A DNA stretch of 64,000 nucleotides from Hydrogenothermaceae bacterium (lineage in GTDB: Bacteria > Aquificota > Aquificia > Aquificales > Hydrogenothermaceae): the NCBI GenBank assembly GCA_015519975.1, contig WIAL01000028.1, positions 1-64,000 on the forward strand, read 5' to 3'. The translations under genes and the position numbers were made by a program. Numbering within the stretch: the first letter of the stretch is position 1; every line of letters begins with the position of its first letter. The notes beneath the pieces were generated by a model that was not told where the DNA came from, did no database searches, and saw only the letters and a list, made by a program, of their open reading frames with translations. Shown piece after piece: positions 1 to 8,645 of the stretch.

Positions 1-1
1 A

Positions 2-691
2 TATACAAATATTGCCGGATTATTTAACTCTTTGAAAGATACTGTTTCAAAGAAAGTTGAATCTTATTTAAATCAACTTGATTTGCCAAAAGAAAAAAAA
101 GATGATCTTATGTATAAAATAGAAGTTTTTCTAAACAGCTATGAAATTATATATCCATTAATTTACTTTGAAATTCCAAATATATCACCAGACTTTTTTG
201 ACCCATCTCAAAAATATAAAAGTGTGATAGATAAATTTATGGAAAATATTTTTAGCTTTCGTTTTTTTATATTCTTTATTTTTGGGCTTGTAATTTCTTT
301 AACAGGAATATATGAAATATATTACAAGGAAAATGATATTAGTTTAATAATTTCTTTAATCGGAATATTTCTTATATTATTTTCAATAATTGATGCATTA
401 TTTTTTAACAAAAAGTATATTAAAACTTTTATAGATGAAAAAAAAGCTCTTTTATTATTTTCAATTATGGAAAATTTAGAACAAATAGAAAAGATAACTC
501 TAGAATCTATGCTTGAACAAAAAAATAATTTAATAAAGGAAATAAATGAACTTATAATGGAAGAATTTGAAACATACTCTTTAGGCGGTAAAAAACTTGA
601 AAACCTGAAAGAAAACATAAAAAAACTAAAAGATGAAGGATATAATCTGTTAAATCAATTAAAATTTAAACTGGAAGAAAATGCTACCTAA
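2..691 (+). CDS. Hypothetical two-TM membrane protein, 5'-truncated by the window edge
   Basis: I do not recognise this family. The reading frame is open from base 2, so the TTG at 32 is probably internal and the true start lies upstream of the window. The visible part has a charged N-terminal helix region and two hydrophobic segments close together (near codons 72-95 and 103-125 counted from the TTG). A long, Lys/Glu-rich, probably coiled-coil C-terminal half follows. It would sit in the inner membrane with a cytosolic coiled tail. The last 11 bases overlap the next gene, which suggests translational coupling with the DUF86-like protein. Confidence 0.6.
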   Translation, partial: YTNIAGLFNSLKDTVSKKVESYLNQLDLPKEKKDDLMYKIEVFLNSYEIIYPLIYFEIPNISPDFFDPSQKYKSVIDKFMENIFSFRFFIFFIFGLVISLTGIYEIYYKENDISLIISLIGIFLILFSIIDALFFNKKYIKTFIDEKKALLLFSIMENLEQIEKITLESMLEQKNNLIKEINELIMEEFETYSLGGKKLENLKENIKKLKDEGYNLLNQLKFKLEENAT

Positions 692-1547
692 AGTTATAGA
701 TATAAAATTCTTAAATGAAAAAGCCTCAAAGGTAAAAACTTATTTAAAAAAATTAAATCAAATATTAGATTTAGGGGAAGAAGAGTTTAAAAATAAACCA
801 ATATACCCTGATAGAACTAAATATTATTTAGTTATTCTTAAAGATGAAATTGAACAAATTTCCTGCCATATATTAACTGTAATGTACGGAAAAAACTTTA
901 AAGAAAATTGTATAAAAAAAATAGCAGAAGAAGAAATATTTGACCCTAAGCTTTCTAGATCACTTTTAGATCTAGATAACTTCATAAATCAGCTCATGGA
1001 AAAAAATTTAAATTATGAGCCTGAGAATATGTACTCTATTGTTAAAGATATTATCAGTACATTGGATAACATGTTTATTCCACAGCTATCAAAAATAGTT
1101 AAAGAACTTAAAGAAAAACAGCCTTCATTAAAAATTCCTGTTAACTTAAAAAGGGTTCAGCAAAATATTTCTGCAATTGTTTCAAATATAAAAAAATTAG
1201 ATACTTTTTTAAAGTATAATAAAGAAGAATTCTTAAATTCTCCGCTTTTTTTAGATAGATCTAAATATTTTTTAGTAGTTGCTGTTGACGGAGCTGTATG
1301 GATATGTAAGCACATTTTAAGGAAATTAGGAGATAAACCTGATAAGAATTGCTTTTTAAAACTTTATGAAAAAAATATCTTAGATAAAGAAACTGCCGAG
1401 TATTTAAATGAGCTTTACAGTTTAAGGGAAAAACTTGCAAATCCAACTGAAGATATTCCAAAAGAGAAAATTTACTTTTTTAGTATTAATGCAAAAAAAT
1501 ATTTCAACTCTTTTGTAAAAGATATTATAGAAGCAATTAAAGGTTAG
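681..1547 (+). CDS. Tandem HepT/DUF86-like helical protein with degenerate active-site motif
   Basis: The 288-residue protein is an internal duplication. Residues about 8-130 and 155-288 align with each other, each with a long helix, an FxNxPxxxDRxKYxLV segment, an xCKHIL or SCHIL segment and a similar tail. The pattern resembles the DUF86/HepT fold, which in toxin-antitoxin systems carries an RX4-6HXY RNase motif. That motif is not intact here: the second copy reads LREKLANPTED and the first has no equivalent. RNase activity is therefore doubtful and a scaffolding role is possible. No MntA-type nucleotidyltransferase lies beside it; its partner is the overlapping membrane protein. The stop overlaps convergent fur by 11 bases. 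The family call is by eye. Confidence 0.6.
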   Translation: MLPKVIDIKFLNEKASKVKTYLKKLNQILDLGEEEFKNKPIYPDRTKYYLVILKDEIEQISCHILTVMYGKNFKENCIKKIAEEEIFDPKLSRSLLDLDNFINQLMEKNLNYEPENMYSIVKDIISTLDNMFIPQLSKIVKELKEKQPSLKIPVNLKRVQQNISAIVSNIKKLDTFLKYNKEEFLNSPLFLDRSKYFLVVAVDGAVWICKHILRKLGDKPDKNCFLKLYEKNILDKETAEYLNELYSLREKLANPTEDIPKEKIYFFSINAKKYFNSFVKDIIEAIKG

Positions 1548-1980
1548 AATTTTTAGAACATTCTTTACAAAGACCAAATATTTCAAGTCTGTGAAATGAT
1601 GGGGTAAACTGGTAGTTTTTACATATTTTGTCCTGCAGTTTTTCTATTTCTTCTTCGTGAAATTCTATTATTTTTCCACAAGTTGTACATATTAAGTGGT
1701 CATGATGTTCTTTAAGGGATATTTCATAAATGGTTTTATTATCAAATTTTATAACTTCTGTAACAAGTCCCATATCTTTTAATATGTTTAACGTTCTATA
1801 AACAGTTGCCCTTGAAACATTAATGTTTTTATTTTTTATATTATGTACAATATCTTCCACCTGAAAATGTCCTTTTGTATTTAATATTTCATCTAAAATT
1901 GTTTCCCTTTGCTGTGTAAATTTAAGATTCTTTTCCTTTATATACTTTTTAAATTCTCTCTTTGCCAATTTTTTATTCAT
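1537..1980 (-). CDS. fur: Fur-family metal-dependent transcriptional repressor
   Basis: This 147-residue protein has the Fur/PerR/Zur layout. An N-terminal winged helix (about 1-90) includes LKFTQQRETILDEIL and SRATVYRTLNILKDMGLV. The dimerisation domain carries the regulatory-metal motif HHDHLIC and two CxxC pairs (CTTC and CKEC) that normally hold structural zinc. Sequence alone does not show whether it senses iron, zinc or peroxide. Its start codon overlaps the stop of the upstream flavin reductase by 4 bases (ATGA), so the two are likely co-translated. Several zinc and copper systems in this window are candidate targets. Confidence 0.9.
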   Translation of the reverse strand: MNKKLAKREFKKYIKEKNLKFTQQRETILDEILNTKGHFQVEDIVHNIKNKNINVSRATVYRTLNILKDMGLVTEVIKFDNKTIYEISLKEHHDHLICTTCGKIIEFHEEEIEKLQDKICKNYQFTPSFHRLEIFGLCKECSKNSNL

Positions 1981-2585
1981 TTCAAGTCAGGTCTCCTTAC
2001 TTCTATTGTATTTTCTTTACTTACAATACAGTAATTAGCCCCACCAAGTCTGCCGACGATTTCAAGTTTTGTTGTATCTACGTATCCTTTTTCGTTTAAT
2101 ATCTCATCTGCTACATGAACTTTAAGAACTTTTCCAAAAATAATACCCATTTTACCAATTTCAAGTATTTCGAATTTTTCACATTCTATATTAACAGGAC
2201 TTTCTGCAACAAGTGGAGCCTTTACTATATCTGCAGCAGCAGCAGTTAATCCTGCCTTTTCAAATTCATCTATATCTGGTTCAAATGCTACTGAAGATAT
2301 ATTCATTCTTTCTAAAAGCTCTTTTGTTACCATATTTACAACAAACTCACCTGTATCTTCAATGTTTTGCCATGTGTCTTTTTTATTTTTTTCGTCCTTT
2401 TTACCAACTGAGATCATCAGTAAAGGGGGATCTGAAGAAACACCTGCGAAGTAACTAAAAGGGGCAAGATTATAAATCCCGTCTTTACTAACCGTAGAAA
2501 TCCAGGCAATAGGACGGGGGACAATAATACTGGTCATTAATTTATAAACTTCTTTAGGAGATAAATCTTTTATATCTATATCCAT
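1977..2585 (-). CDS. Flavin reductase-like FMN-binding protein (flavoredoxin type)
   Basis: The 202-residue protein shows the hallmarks of the flavin-reductase/flavoredoxin FMN-binding split barrel: VPRPIAWISTVSKDGIYNLA near residues 22-41, APFSYFAGVSSDPPLLMIS, and TGEFVVN. Members bind FMN and reduce flavins or pass electrons to other redox proteins. The substrate cannot be read here. It is transcribed just ahead of fur with a 4-base overlap, which points to a redox or metal-stress role. Length is typical for the family. Confidence 0.85.
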   Translation of the reverse strand: MDIDIKDLSPKEVYKLMTSIIVPRPIAWISTVSKDGIYNLAPFSYFAGVSSDPPLLMISVGKKDEKNKKDTWQNIEDTGEFVVNMVTKELLERMNISSVAFEPDIDEFEKAGLTAAAADIVKAPLVAESPVNIECEKFEILEIGKMGIIFGKVLKVHVADEILNEKGYVDTTKLEIVGRLGGANYCIVSKENTIEVRRPDLK

Positions 2586-2587
2586 TT

Positions 2588-3202
2588 TTAACCCTCAAAA
2601 ACAGTTTTTAATATTTTTTCATAATTTGCATCAATTGGAAATTTTTTATATTCTTTACCTAAATAAATGAGTTTTTCTTTATCTATAGAAAAATATGGAT
2701 TTCTCATTACAAACTGCAAAAGCTGTGTTATGTTGCTTGGTTTTTTAGAAAAACCGGCTCTTTCAAAATCAATAAGAACCACATTTTCATTTTTATCAAC
2801 GAGGGCATTTTTTAAAGGTCTTTGCATTTCATCTTTATTTATTCCTATTTTGTCTAAAACTCTTGCCTGCTCAAAAAGCTGATATATAAGATTTTTGTAG
2901 TTATATTCATTAATATAATCTTCCAAATGAACTCCATCTATATATTTATATGCAATAAAATCTTCTCCTTTAAATAAAAACCTCCCTCCAATACCATGCT
3001 GATTTACGATTTCCAAGATTTCCCCTTCTTTTTTTATGGCATTTATATGTTCTTTTTTATTTGGAACTTTTATAGATAAAGTTTGTCCATCAAAATTTGC
3101 TTTATAAACTGTACCTCTCCAGCCTTTTCCTATAATCTCTATATTCTTAAGCTCTTTTTTTAAATCTTTAAATTTCGTAAATGTCCTCAGCATGCTGTAC
3201 AT
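2588..3202 (-). CDS. Atypical RIO/Bud32-like predicted protein kinase
   Basis: This 204-residue protein keeps the kinase N-lobe: a glycine loop IIGKGWRGTVYKA near residues 23-35 and an invariant-Lys strand LSIKVPN. The catalytic loop lacks a normal HxD, and the DFG motif is replaced by IDFERAGF followed by PSNITQLLQF. This resembles a small predicted-kinase family common in archaea (COG2112-like). Kinase or ATP-binding function is inferred and the substrate is unknown. The start overlaps the 3' end of the upstream LOG gene by 35 bases. ATG 3202 and ATG 3193 both lack a clear Shine-Dalgarno site, so the exact start is uncertain. Confidence 0.7.
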   Translation of the reverse strand: MYSMLRTFTKFKDLKKELKNIEIIGKGWRGTVYKANFDGQTLSIKVPNKKEHINAIKKEGEILEIVNQHGIGGRFLFKGEDFIAYKYIDGVHLEDYINEYNYKNLIYQLFEQARVLDKIGINKDEMQRPLKNALVDKNENVVLIDFERAGFSKKPSNITQLLQFVMRNPYFSIDKEKLIYLGKEYKKFPIDANYEKILKTVFEG

Positions 3203-3842
3203 AGAAAGATTTTACTTCATTTACGATTTCATCTAAATCGTCCATTACCTTAAAAAGCTCAAAGTCTTCAGGACTTATGTAATGATTCTCCAAAACAGAA
3301 TTCCTTATCCATTCAACAAGCCCATTCCAATATTCACTACCGTATAAAAATACAGGGAATCTTTTCAATTTTTTAGTTTGGATAAGCACTAAAACCTCTG
3401 TAAGCTCATCTAATGTACCGTATCCTCCAGGAAATAATATATAAGCTGTTGCATACTTTACAAGCATAACTTTTCTTGCAAAAAAGTAATGGAAATTAAG
3501 CTGAACTTTAGCATATTTATTTGGAACCTGTTCTAAAGGAAGTGCAATATTTAATCCTATTGAATTTCCTCCTGCTTCATAAGCTCCCCTATTTCCTGCT
3601 TCCATTATTCCGGGGCCACCGCCGGTAACAATAGAAAATCCTTCTTTTGCAAGTTTATATGCAAGTTGCCTTGCAGCCTCGTAATATTTATCTCCTTCTT
3701 TTACCCTTGCTGAACCAAATATTGTGACTGCAGGAATATATTTTGGCATAATATCAAAGCCGTCAACAAAATCTCCAATGATTCTAAAAAGTCTCCAAGC
3801 TTCTTCCTTCTTAAGCTCATTAATTTGATATTTCTCTATCAT
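3168..3842 (-). CDS. LOG-family nucleotide phosphoribohydrolase-like protein
   Basis: The 224-residue protein belongs to the LOG / lysine decarboxylase-like Rossmann family. It shows VTGGGPGIMEAGNRGA near residue 77 and PGGYGTLDELTE near residue 138, the phosphate-binding and catalytic motifs of cytokinin-activating LOG enzymes. Bacterial members hydrolyse nucleoside 5'-monophosphates to free base and ribose 5-phosphate. In this setting it is probably a housekeeping nucleotide-salvage enzyme. It is followed immediately by the kinase-like gene, which overlaps its 3' end. Confidence 0.85.
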   Translation of the reverse strand: MIEKYQINELKKEEAWRLFRIIGDFVDGFDIMPKYIPAVTIFGSARVKEGDKYYEAARQLAYKLAKEGFSIVTGGGPGIMEAGNRGAYEAGGNSIGLNIALPLEQVPNKYAKVQLNFHYFFARKVMLVKYATAYILFPGGYGTLDELTEVLVLIQTKKLKRFPVFLYGSEYWNGLVEWIRNSVLENHYISPEDFELFKVMDDLDEIVNEVKSFYVQHAEDIYEI

Positions 3843-3854
3843 TTTCCCACCCTT

Positions 3855-4283
3855 TTAAAAATTTGTATATCTTACAGCACTTATTAAAAATATAACAATA
3901 AGTCCTAAAATAAAGTTTAAAGTAATAAGATTGGAAATCTTCATAAAAATAGGAGGTTTATTTTCAGCTGTTGGGATTTTTTTATATAGTCCAAAATATA
4001 TATAAGAAAATACCACAACCATAACAAAATAAATAAAAAGTTTTAGGTCAAATAAAGGGATATTTACAAAATATTTAGCTTTTATCCCACCTGTAATAAA
4101 AAGAACTATTATCGATGCCCATACAAAAGGAAAAAACTTGTCCATAACTGATTTTAGAAACTGTAATTTTTTATCACCAAGCTGACCTAGATTTGGTTTT
4201 AAAACAAACAGTATGTAAAACATTCCTCCAATCCAAACCAAGACAGCTAATATATGAAGCCACAAAATAACTGCATCAAGCAT
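3855..4283 (-). CDS. CopD-like four-helix membrane protein
   Basis: This 142-residue protein has four predicted membrane helices. The first carries ILWLHILAVLVWIGGMFY, with the Trp-x-His and WIGGxxF pattern of CopD/HemJ-like integral membrane proteins, where conserved histidines may bind haem or copper. Function is inferred only at that level. Its start overlaps the 3' end of tatC by 8 bases, so it is probably in the tatBC transcription unit. Co-location with Tat fits a role in exported metalloprotein assembly, but the sequence does not prove this. Confidence 0.65.
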   Translation of the reverse strand: MLDAVILWLHILAVLVWIGGMFYILFVLKPNLGQLGDKKLQFLKSVMDKFFPFVWASIIVLFITGGIKAKYFVNIPLFDLKLFIYFVMVVVFSYIYFGLYKKIPTAENKPPIFMKISNLITLNFILGLIVIFLISAVRYTNF

Positions 4284-5046
4284 TTCTTTCCTCCCTCGAT
4301 CTTTGACTTCTTGGATAAAGAATTTTCGCCATATATATGGATATTTCGTAAAAAACTATTAAAGGAAGAGCTAAAAATACCTGGCTTATAACATCTGGAG
4401 GAGTAATAAGGGCAGCAAAAACAAAAGCACCAATTATAAAATAAGGTCTAATTCTTTTTAAACCCTCAGGAGAAACAAGACCAAGCCTTGCAAGTAAAGA
4501 TAATATTACAGGAAGCTCAAACGTAATACCAAAAGCTACAATCAACCTTATTACAAAAGAAATATATGAACTAACTGACAGCATTGCTTCAACATCTAGC
4601 TGTGTATAACCAAAGTTAAGTAAAAATCTTATTGCAAGCGGCAGAACTCCCCAAAAAGCAAAAGCCGCTCCAGCGAGAAAGAAAATGGTTGTAAAAAATA
4701 CAAAAGGTATTAAAAGTTTTTTTTCATTTTCGTAAAGGGCAGGTTCTATAAATTTCCATACCTGATAAAAAATAACAGGAGAAGATACCACAAAACCCAT
4801 TAAAAGTGATATTTTTAAAGCCGTAAAAAATGATTCTGTAGGAGTTAAGGCCACAAGTTTCAAGTCAGGAAAAACTTTATGAAGCGGTGTCTGAAAAACA
4901 TTAAAAAATATTTCAACTTTGGTAAAAACTGCAACAGCACCTATAAAAAGAGCTATTAAACTTTTTATTAATCTATCTCTAAGTTCTGCTAAATGCTCCG
5001 TTAAGGGTGCTTCATACTCTTCTGGATTTTTTATTTTATCCGTCAT
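4276..5046 (-). CDS. tatC: Sec-independent protein translocase subunit TatC
   Basis: The 256-residue protein is TatC, the core membrane receptor for twin-arginine signal peptides. The cytosolic N-terminus carries LTEHLAELRDRLIKS (residues about 15-29), the conserved segment that contacts the RR motif. Six hydrophobic helices follow, with the conserved SPVIFYQVWKFIEPALYENE region near residue 85. Its start overlaps tatB by 11 bases. The length is typical. Confidence 0.95.
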   Translation of the reverse strand: MTDKIKNPEEYEAPLTEHLAELRDRLIKSLIALFIGAVAVFTKVEIFFNVFQTPLHKVFPDLKLVALTPTESFFTALKISLLMGFVVSSPVIFYQVWKFIEPALYENEKKLLIPFVFFTTIFFLAGAAFAFWGVLPLAIRFLLNFGYTQLDVEAMLSVSSYISFVIRLIVAFGITFELPVILSLLARLGLVSPEGLKRIRPYFIIGAFVFAALITPPDVISQVFLALPLIVFYEISIYMAKILYPRSQRSREERNA

Positions 5047-5371
5047 TTATATTTTCCTCTTTATTTTTGCTGAATGATATTTTTTCCCTTTTCGGTTGAT
5101 AATCTTCTGTATATTTTGGCTTTGAAAGTTCTTGCTCAAATTCTTTTTCAAACTCATCTTCAGGAGTGGTTTTTTTTGATGATGTATCAGGAAGTTTTTT
5201 TATATCATCTATTTCACTAATAACAGATGTTTTTACCTCATCAACTGTAGATTTCACTTCTCTAAATATTCTTGCCATTTGCTTTACTGCTTCAGGAAGC
5301 CTTTTTGGACCTAATACTATAATAGCAACTATCATTATTACAATTAATTCAGTCATTCCAATTCCAAACAT
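5036..5371 (-). CDS. tatB: Twin-arginine translocase subunit TatB (TatA/B family)
   Basis: This 111-residue protein has one N-terminal membrane helix, then the hinge motif LGPKRLPEAVKQ and an amphipathic helix (RIFREVKSTVDEVK). The acidic residue after FGIGMT and the longer charged tail favour TatB over TatA, although the two are hard to separate by eye. I chose ATG 5371 because a GGAG motif lies seven bases upstream. A TTG one codon earlier would be only four bases from it. No second TatA-like gene occurs in the window. Confidence 0.85.
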   Translation of the reverse strand: MFGIGMTELIVIMIVAIIVLGPKRLPEAVKQMARIFREVKSTVDEVKTSVISEIDDIKKLPDTSSKKTTPEDEFEKEFEQELSKPKYTEDYQPKREKISFSKNKEENINDG

Positions 5372-5408
5372 CAAAAATCTCCTAAAGTAAAATAATTTTA
5401 ATTATATC

Positions 5409-7937
5409 TTAAAAAACAACGTTTATACTAAACTCTATCCTGAATTTGTTTTCTCCAGCTTTACGATCTAAAACTTGGGCATAATCAAACATAAATGCAC
5501 CTGCTGGAGTTGGAACCAGTATTCCTATACCTGCTGTTTTTCTAAGTTTAAACTTTTTATATTCTTTTCTATTTTCGAAAATATTTCCCGTATCAAAAAA
5601 TAAAAACCCATATAAGTTAAAAGACGGAAATATTGGAAATCTTAAGTCTGTATTAATATAAACATAACTATTTCCACCTTTACCATTGTTTGAAATTTCT
5701 TCATATCCAAATCCTCTAATGGTATAAAAACTTCCTAAGAAATACCTTTCCGATATAGGAAGCTTATCAATACTTATAAAATTACCGCCTGAAGCAAAAT
5801 TTTGAGTTAATACAAAAGAAAATATCTTGTAATAATATCTGAAACTAAAATTTCCAAAGAAATACTCAACATCTGAAAATGTTTTTCCGGCATTACCTCT
5901 AAAATAAAAACCTGATGTTGGGAATATTTTATTATTTCTATTATCGTAATCTAAACCTAAAAATAATCTAAAAAGTTCATAAGGATTTTTTGTAAATACA
6001 TTTGTGTTTTTTAAATTATTCTTTTCATAACTTAGTATTAAAAACTGCCTTACCCATTTATTTGGTCTTTTTGAGTATTCTACTCTTCCACCTTTTTTAA
6101 CAACATCATAATATTTGTGATTTTGAAGGGATGAAAATACAGATAAGAATAAGGACGAATATTTTGGAAGCAGTCTGTTCCCAAATGAAAGATTATAGTT
6201 TGTATTAAGCTGTGATGCATCTACATATCCATTTATCTCAAATCCATAACTAAATAAATTTTTTAAAATAAGTAGTAAAGATGCTTTTAACTTTTCAATA
6301 CTATTATATCCAATAGTTCCTTGAAATAATCCTCTTTTATCTTCCCCAAGAACAAATATTTTGTAAACTTTTCCTTTTTGCTTTTCAATGTAAAAATCTG
6401 GATTAATAAAGTTAAAAATATAGGAGTTATATAAAAAGTTAAGCTGATTATCTGTTATTTCTTTCTTAAAAACTTCATTTTCTTTTATATTCCACTTAAT
6501 AACTTTTGGCTTTAGATGCCATGTTCCATAAATAAAAGGAACAGAAGTTTTATACTGTTTCCCTGTATTTATATAGTATGTGGCATTTACTAGTATTTCA
6601 CCTTTTCTTTCTTTCAAGTCTATTTTAAACTTGGCAGTTGCATCTAAATATCCATCATTTTTAAGCTGTGTTTTTATGTTTTCTAGAATATTTACAAGAA
6701 TGTTTCCATTATAAACTGTAGGTAATCTTAATTTTATTTTAGGTTTGTAGCCTTTAAACTTTACAGATTTTATTATAAATTTCCTACCCTTATAAATTTC
6801 AATAAAAATATTTAACCTACCATCATTTTTTTTATAAGAAATTGTGTAATATGCGTTTTTATAGCCATTTTTATTTAAGTTATTTATATAATTTTCTAAT
6901 ATATCAATAAATATTTGTTCTTCAAAATATTTATTTTCTAATTTCTTTAATTTTTCTTTAATATCTTTTGGAATATTATGATCAGAATTAATTTTCACTG
7001 TTGAAACTTTATACCTTTTACCTTCGTATATGTATATTGTAATAAAAGCTTCTTTTTTTTCCAAAAATTCATTATAAGAATAATCAACACTTGCATCTAG
7101 AAAGCCTTTAGATCTATAAAACTGCTGAATTTTTTCTGCAAATTTTTGTATTTGATAATAATTCACGCCATTTTCTTCGAATTCTGAGTATTTTAAAAGA
7201 GTTTTATCGTTTATAGAGTAATTACCAACAAATCTAATTTTGTATTTAAAACCGTGAACTATATTTATATACAGCAAAATTTCTTTTTTGTTCAATTTGT
7301 GTAAACTAAATATAGAAACGAATGCATCGTAATATCCTTCTTTTTTTATTTCTTGAAGCAATTTATCTATACTTGACTGTACATTTGAAAAATTAAAATT
7401 TTTATTTTTTAGATTTAGTATTTTTTCATATTTTTTTTGAATTTTTGGTGAAATATTTTTATCTGAGAGAAATTTTATGTTTTTTATTCTATATTTTTTA
7501 TTTTCATTTATTTTTATAAAAATAGTTGAGTTTCCGTCTTTATCAGTCTCAAGTTTAACATAAATTTCTGCATCTAAAAACCCATTATCAAAATAAAACT
7601 GCTTTAATTTTAATGGAATGATTGAAAAATCTTCTTGTGATATATATTTTCCTTCATATACACCAGATATACCTTTAATTTCTCTATCCCAATAAGATTT
7701 ATTACCCTTTATAATTATTTTTCTAATTAAAGGCTTTCTTATTAAATAAAGTTTATTTTTTTCATATTTTATATCTAAGAAACTCTCTGTTTTCTTTAAA
7801 AACTTAACTATATCTTCTTTTTTATTTAAACTGTTATAAACTTCTTTAATATTATTTTTGGGAAGTGGATAGTTTGAAATGATTTCAAGGCCAAAAGCTT
7901 GAAATACTACAAAAAGAATTATGTAAAAAAATCTCAT
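5409..7937 (-). CDS. bamA: Omp85-family outer-membrane assembly protein (BamA-like)
   Basis: The 842-residue protein has a signal peptide (MRFFYIILFVVFQAFG), then five POTRA-type repeats. Their recurring pattern is visible as FYFDNGFLDAEI, IKKEGYYDAFV, FYRSKGFLDASV, LNKNGYKNAYY and LKNDGYLDATA. A C-terminal 16-strand-type barrel from about residue 500 carries the Omp85 lid motif YTIRGFGYEE and ends in Phe. It would insert beta-barrel proteins into the outer membrane. A TamA-like role is the alternative, but the POTRA number favours BamA. It is divergent from comF, with 30 bases between the chosen starts. Confidence 0.85.
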   Translation of the reverse strand: MRFFYIILFVVFQAFGLEIISNYPLPKNNIKEVYNSLNKKEDIVKFLKKTESFLDIKYEKNKLYLIRKPLIRKIIIKGNKSYWDREIKGISGVYEGKYISQEDFSIIPLKLKQFYFDNGFLDAEIYVKLETDKDGNSTIFIKINENKKYRIKNIKFLSDKNISPKIQKKYEKILNLKNKNFNFSNVQSSIDKLLQEIKKEGYYDAFVSIFSLHKLNKKEILLYINIVHGFKYKIRFVGNYSINDKTLLKYSEFEENGVNYYQIQKFAEKIQQFYRSKGFLDASVDYSYNEFLEKKEAFITIYIYEGKRYKVSTVKINSDHNIPKDIKEKLKKLENKYFEEQIFIDILENYINNLNKNGYKNAYYTISYKKNDGRLNIFIEIYKGRKFIIKSVKFKGYKPKIKLRLPTVYNGNILVNILENIKTQLKNDGYLDATAKFKIDLKERKGEILVNATYYINTGKQYKTSVPFIYGTWHLKPKVIKWNIKENEVFKKEITDNQLNFLYNSYIFNFINPDFYIEKQKGKVYKIFVLGEDKRGLFQGTIGYNSIEKLKASLLLILKNLFSYGFEINGYVDASQLNTNYNLSFGNRLLPKYSSLFLSVFSSLQNHKYYDVVKKGGRVEYSKRPNKWVRQFLILSYEKNNLKNTNVFTKNPYELFRLFLGLDYDNRNNKIFPTSGFYFRGNAGKTFSDVEYFFGNFSFRYYYKIFSFVLTQNFASGGNFISIDKLPISERYFLGSFYTIRGFGYEEISNNGKGGNSYVYINTDLRFPIFPSFNLYGFLFFDTGNIFENRKEYKKFKLRKTAGIGILVPTPAGAFMFDYAQVLDRKAGENKFRIEFSINVVF

Positions 7938-7967
7938 TCATCTTCCAAAAATGTTATTTTATATTTT

Positions 7968-8645
7968 ATGTTAATTAGTTTAATTGAAAATATTATCTAT
8001 AACAATAAGTGTAAAACTTGCGGAAAAACATTTTACTTTAAAAATCAAAATCTTTTTTGTGAAAACTGCACATCAAAAATAAAACAGTCAAATCTTATTT
8101 ACTGTAAAAGCTGTGGGAAGAAGACATCTTACTGCATAAACTGCATTAAAGAAAGGAAATTTGATGAGATAAAAATATTTACAACATATTCAGGAATTTT
8201 AAAAGAAATGATAAAGAACTATAAATTTGGAAATTATAAAAATTTATCAAAAACTCTAGCAGATATAATCAAAAATGACTTTCAAGATTTTTTAGAAAGT
8301 AAAAAGATAGATTTTATATTATATGTTCCTTCTTCGTATAAAAAAGTAAAAGAAAGAGGATTTGACCATTTATATGAAATTTTAATTAAACTTTTACCAA
8401 AAGCTGTCATAAGACAGGATTTAATAAAAATTAAAGAAACAAAGCTTCAGGTTCAGCTTGATAAAAAAGAAAGACAAGAAAACTTAAAAGGAGCATTTGA
8501 GATTAAAAATCCGTATATTTATAAAAATAAAAACATACTAATATTTGACGATATAATAACAACTGGAGCAACTTTAATGGAATGTTTTTATACCGTAAAA
8601 AAGGCAAATCCTTGCAAAATATACAGTTATGTTATTGCCTGTTAA
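7968..8645 (+). CDS. comF: ComF-family phosphoribosyltransferase-like competence protein
   Basis: The 225-residue protein begins with zinc-ribbon cysteines (CKTCGK, CENC, YCKSCGKK, YCINC within the first about 55 residues). It ends in a type I phosphoribosyltransferase fold with the PRPP-binding motif ILIFDDIITTGAT. This is ComF, needed for handling single-stranded DNA during natural transformation and linked to the primosome in some bacteria. ATG 7968 gives the normal family N-terminus. The frame stays open further upstream into bamA, but those residues do not fit. No strong ribosome-binding site is visible. It converges on rnr with a 4-base overlap. Confidence 0.85.
   Translation: MLISLIENIIYNNKCKTCGKTFYFKNQNLFCENCTSKIKQSNLIYCKSCGKKTSYCINCIKERKFDEIKIFTTYSGILKEMIKNYKFGNYKNLSKTLADIIKNDFQDFLESKKIDFILYVPSSYKKVKERGFDHLYEILIKLLPKAVIRQDLIKIKETKLQVQLDKKERQENLKGAFEIKNPYIYKNKNILIFDDIITTGATLMECFYTVKKANPCKIYSYVIAC

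Noticed and set aside
7899-7967. Upstream extension of comF into the bamA start region
   Set aside because: The added residues do not fit ComF, and it would begin 38 bases inside the bamA coding region.
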